The position numbers and the translations under genes were made by a program. A stretch of DNA of 64,000 nt, from NCBI GenBank assembly GCA_035048815.1, contig JAUCBN010000001.1:20785001-20849000 (forward strand). The letters are read 5' to 3'. Of this stretch, positions 61,001 to 64,000 are shown in pieces. The notes beneath the pieces are model-generated. The model searched no databases. It saw nothing but the letters and a program-made list of their open reading frames with translations, and was not told the DNA's origin. The stretch is from Abelmoschus esculentus. Its lineage: Eukaryota > Streptophyta > Magnoliopsida > Malvales > Malvaceae. Each line of letters begins with the position of its first letter. Within the stretch, counting starts at the first letter, position 1.

Positions 61001-63210
61001 ACCGAGTAAAAAGCTGAAAATTTGAGATTAATCTTGATAATTTTGTTCAAAAGCCTATAATTAACTATTTGAAATCATAAAATTTAATTTAATAATAATT
61101 GGTTGTCGTTTTGATGCGATTAAACCGTGCATGTCTAAATGGGCTTTATACAGATTCGGTTCGAATTTTAACCGAGTGAAAATTTGAGATTAATCTATAT
61201 AATTTTGTTCAAAAGCCCTTAATTAAATATTTAAACTCATAAAATTTGATTTAATAACATTTGGTTGTCATTTTTTTGGGATTAAAACGTGCATGTCTAA
61301 ATGGGCTTTATAGAGATTCCGTTCTAATTTTAACAGAGTAAAAAGCTAAAAATTTGAGATTAATCTGTATAATTTTGTTCAAAAGCCTATAATTAACTAT
61401 TTGAACTCATAAAATATAATTTAATAACATTTGGTTGTCGTTTTGATGTGATTAAAATTTGATTTAATAACATTTGGTTGTCATTTTTTTGGGATTAAAA
61501 CGTGCATGTCTAAATGGGCTTTATAGAGATTTCGTTCTAATTTTAACCGAGTAAAATTCTGAAAATTTGAGATTAATCTCGATAATTTTGTTCAAAAGCT
61601 AATAATTAAATATTTGAAATCATAAAATTTGATTTTAATAAAATTTTGTTGTCGTTTTGATGCGATTAAACCGTGCATGTCTAAATGGGCTTTATAGATA
61701 TTCCGTTCGAATTTTAACCGAGTAAACAGCTGAAAATTTGAGATTAATCTGTATAATTATGTTCAAAAGCACATAATTAAATATTTAAACTCATAAAATT
61801 TGATTTAATAACATTTGGTCGTCGTTTTGATGTTATTAAACCGTGTATGTCTAAATGGGCTTTATAGAGATTCCGTTCCAATTTTAACCGAGTAAACAGC
61901 TAAAAATTTGGGATTAATCTGTATAATTTTGTTTAAAAGCCTATAATAAAATATTTAAACTCATAAAATTTGATTTAATAACATTTGGTTGTCGTTTTGT
62001 TGGGATTAAAACGTGCATGTCTTAATAGGCTTTATAGAGATTCCGTTCAAATTTTAACAGAGTAAAAAGGTAAAAATTTGAGATTAATCTGTATAATTTT
62101 GTTCAAAAGCCTATAATTAACTATTTGAACTCATAAAATTTAATTTAATAACATTTGGTTATCGTTTTAATGTGATTAAACCGTGCATGTCTAAATTGGC
62201 TTTATAGAGATTTCGTTCAAATTTTAATCGTGTAAACAGCTGAAAATTTGAGTTTAATCTCTATAATTTTGTTCAAAAACCCATAATTAAATATTTAAAC
62301 TCATAAAATTTGATTTAATAACATTTGATTGTCATTTTGATGTGATTAAACCGTGCATGTCTAAATAGGCTTTATAGATATTCCATTCGAATTTTAACTG
62401 AGTAAACAGCTGAAAATTTGAGATTAATCTGTATAATTGTGTTCAAAAGCCCATAATTAAATATTTAAACTCATAAAATTTGATTTAATAACATTTGGTT
62501 ATCGTTTTGATGTGATTAAATCTTGCATTTCTAAATGGGCTTTATAGAGATTCTGTTCGAATTTTAACCGAGTAAACAACTGAAAATTTGGGATTAATCT
62601 GTATAATTTTGTTCAAAAGCCCATAATTAAATATTTAAACTCATAAAATTTGATTTAATAACATTTGGCTGTCGTTTTGTTGGAATTAAAACGTGCATGT
62701 CTAAATGTGCTTTATAGAGATTCCGTTCTAATTTTAACCAAGTAAAAAGCTAAAAATTTAAGATTAATCTGTATAATTTTGTTCAAAAGCCTATAATTAA
62801 CTATTTGAACACATAAAATTTAATTTAATAACATTTGGTTGTCGTTTTGATGTGATTAAACCGTGCATGTCTAAATGGGCTTTATAGAGATTCCGTTCGA
62901 ACTTTAACCGAGTAAACAGCTGAAAATTTCATATTAATCTATATAATTTTGTTCAAAAGCCCTTAATTAAATATTTAAGTTCATAAAATTTGAGTTCATA
63001 ACATTTGGTTGTCATTTTTTTGGGATTAAAACGTGCATTTCTAAATGGGCTTTATAGAGATTTCGTTCTAATTTTAACCGAGTAAAATTCTAAAAATTTG
63101 AGATTAATCTCGATAATTTTCTTCAAAAGCTAATATAATTAAATATTTAAAATCATAAAATTTGAGTTTAATAAAATTTGGTTGTCGTTTTGATGCGATT
63201 AAAACGTGCA
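40036..63210 (+). repeat. 170-bp satellite, main forward array
   Basis: About 136 monomers with constant spacing: GATTCCGTT-type landmarks recur every 170 bp, for example 52131, 52301 and 52471. Three monomer types are distinguished after AAAAGC: CCATAATT with GTTGGGATTAAAAC; TAATAATT with GATTTTAATAAAA; CTATAATTAACTA with ATTAATACGAGC. They often run in the order a-b-c, giving a 510-bp unit. From about 56500 an a/c alternation with AAACCGTGCATG is frequent. No insertion of any transposon and no coding content were seen. Confidence 0.97.
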
Positions 63211-64000
63211 ATTAAATTTTATGATTTCAAATAGTTAATTATAGGCTTTTGAACAAAATTATACAGATTAATCTCAAATTTTTAGCTTTTTACTCGATTA
63301 AAATTAGAACGGGATCTCTATAAAGCCCATTTAGACATGCACGTTTTAATCCCAACAAAACGACCACCAAATGTTATTAAATCAAATTTTATGAGTTTAA
63401 ATATTTAATTATGGGCTTTTGAACAAAATTATATAGATTAATCTCAAATTTTCTGCTTTTTACTATGTTAAAATTAGAAAGGAATATCTATAAAGCCCAT
63501 TTATACATGTATGTTTTAATCCCAACAAAATGACAACCAAATGTTATTAAATCAAATTTTATGAGTTTAAATATTTAATTATGGGCTTTTGAACAAAATT
63601 ATACAGATTAATCTCAAATTTTCAGCTGTTTACTCAGTTAAAATTCTAACGGAATATCTATAAAGACCATTTAGACATTCACGGTTTAATCGCATCAAAA
63701 CGACAGCCAATTGTTATTAAATTAAATTTTATGAGTTCAAATAGTTAATTATAGGCTTTTGAACAAAATTATACAGATTAATCTCAAATTTTCAGCTTTT
63801 TACTCGGTTAAAATTTGAACGGAATCTCTATAAAGCCCATTTACACATGCACGTTTTAATCACATCAAAACGACAACCAAATTTTATTAAAATCAAATTT
63901 TATGATTTCAAACATTTAATTATTAGCTTTTGAACAAAATTATACAGATTAATCTCAAATTTTCATCTTTTTACTCGGTTAAAATTAGAACGGAATCTCT
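63211..64000 (-). repeat. 170-bp satellite, reverse orientation, right edge
   Basis: About 4.6 monomers in the reverse orientation after an abrupt switch at about 63210. The array runs past the end of the window. Confidence 0.96.

Noticed and set aside
38931..64000. Telomeric, ribosomal or tRNA sequence within the AT-rich region
   Set aside because: No TTTAGGG arrays, rRNA landmarks or tRNA A/B boxes with cloverleaf were seen; the whole stretch is one satellite.

Overview
The window is repeat-only plant DNA. No intact protein-coding gene, RNA gene or CRISPR array could be supported. The Ty3/gypsy remnants (CRM/Galadriel-like and Tekay/Del-like pol, primer-binding sites complementary to initiator methionine tRNA) indicate an angiosperm. 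The density of satellite and nested elements fits a heterochromatic, possibly pericentromeric, region of a large genome. The species cannot be named from the sequence.

Two satellites dominate. (1) A 33-bp satellite occupies about 17 kb in blocks between positions 267 and 37509. It is organised as a 99-bp higher-order unit of three 33-bp variants. Because 33 is a multiple of 3, two sense frames of the consensus have no stop codon, so the blocks give many spurious ORFs of 60-271 codons with an 11-residue period. The first block (267-4855) is on the + strand; all later blocks are on the - strand. (2) An AT-rich 170-bp satellite fills 38931-64000 (about 147 monomers, continuing past the window). 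It has three monomer types that form a 510-bp unit over much of the array. Its orientation is reverse, then forward from about 40036 to 63210, then reverse again.

The 33-bp array was repeatedly invaded by LTR retrotransposons. I distinguish seven LTR groups. LTR-1 is at 1-266, 4856-4953, 6384-7296, 9298-10854 and 35102-36791. LTR-2 is at 5274-6383, 7696-8220 and 31555-32410. LTR-3 is at 19300-20875 and 37510-38930. LTR-4 is a solo LTR at 11175-12056 with a perfect 5-bp target duplication, plus a truncated copy at 7297-7562. LTR-5 is a solo LTR at 26984-28475 with a near-perfect target duplication, plus a 3' end at 29184-29412 that leads into a PBS and a decayed gag (30235-31531). LTR-6 flanks a CRM/Galadriel-like element between 12190 and 18334. 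LTR-7 belongs to a Tekay-like element nested in the 5' LTR-6. The nested pair later lost sequence, which fused the Tekay integrase to the protease-RT spacer of its host in one chimeric reading frame.

At several LTR 5' ends (LTR-2, LTR-5, LTR-6) the LTR itself encodes a short polyprotein tail with a G-P-[IM]-T-[RH]-[SA] motif. In the LTR-6 element the frame runs through the polypurine tract into the LTR. This explains why satellite DNA abuts the same short coding motif at several places: those points are LTR insertion boundaries. No cooperative gene system is present. The interest lies in satellite organisation, orientation switches, nested insertion history and recombination junctions. Family boundaries, identities and consensus statements were made by eye.
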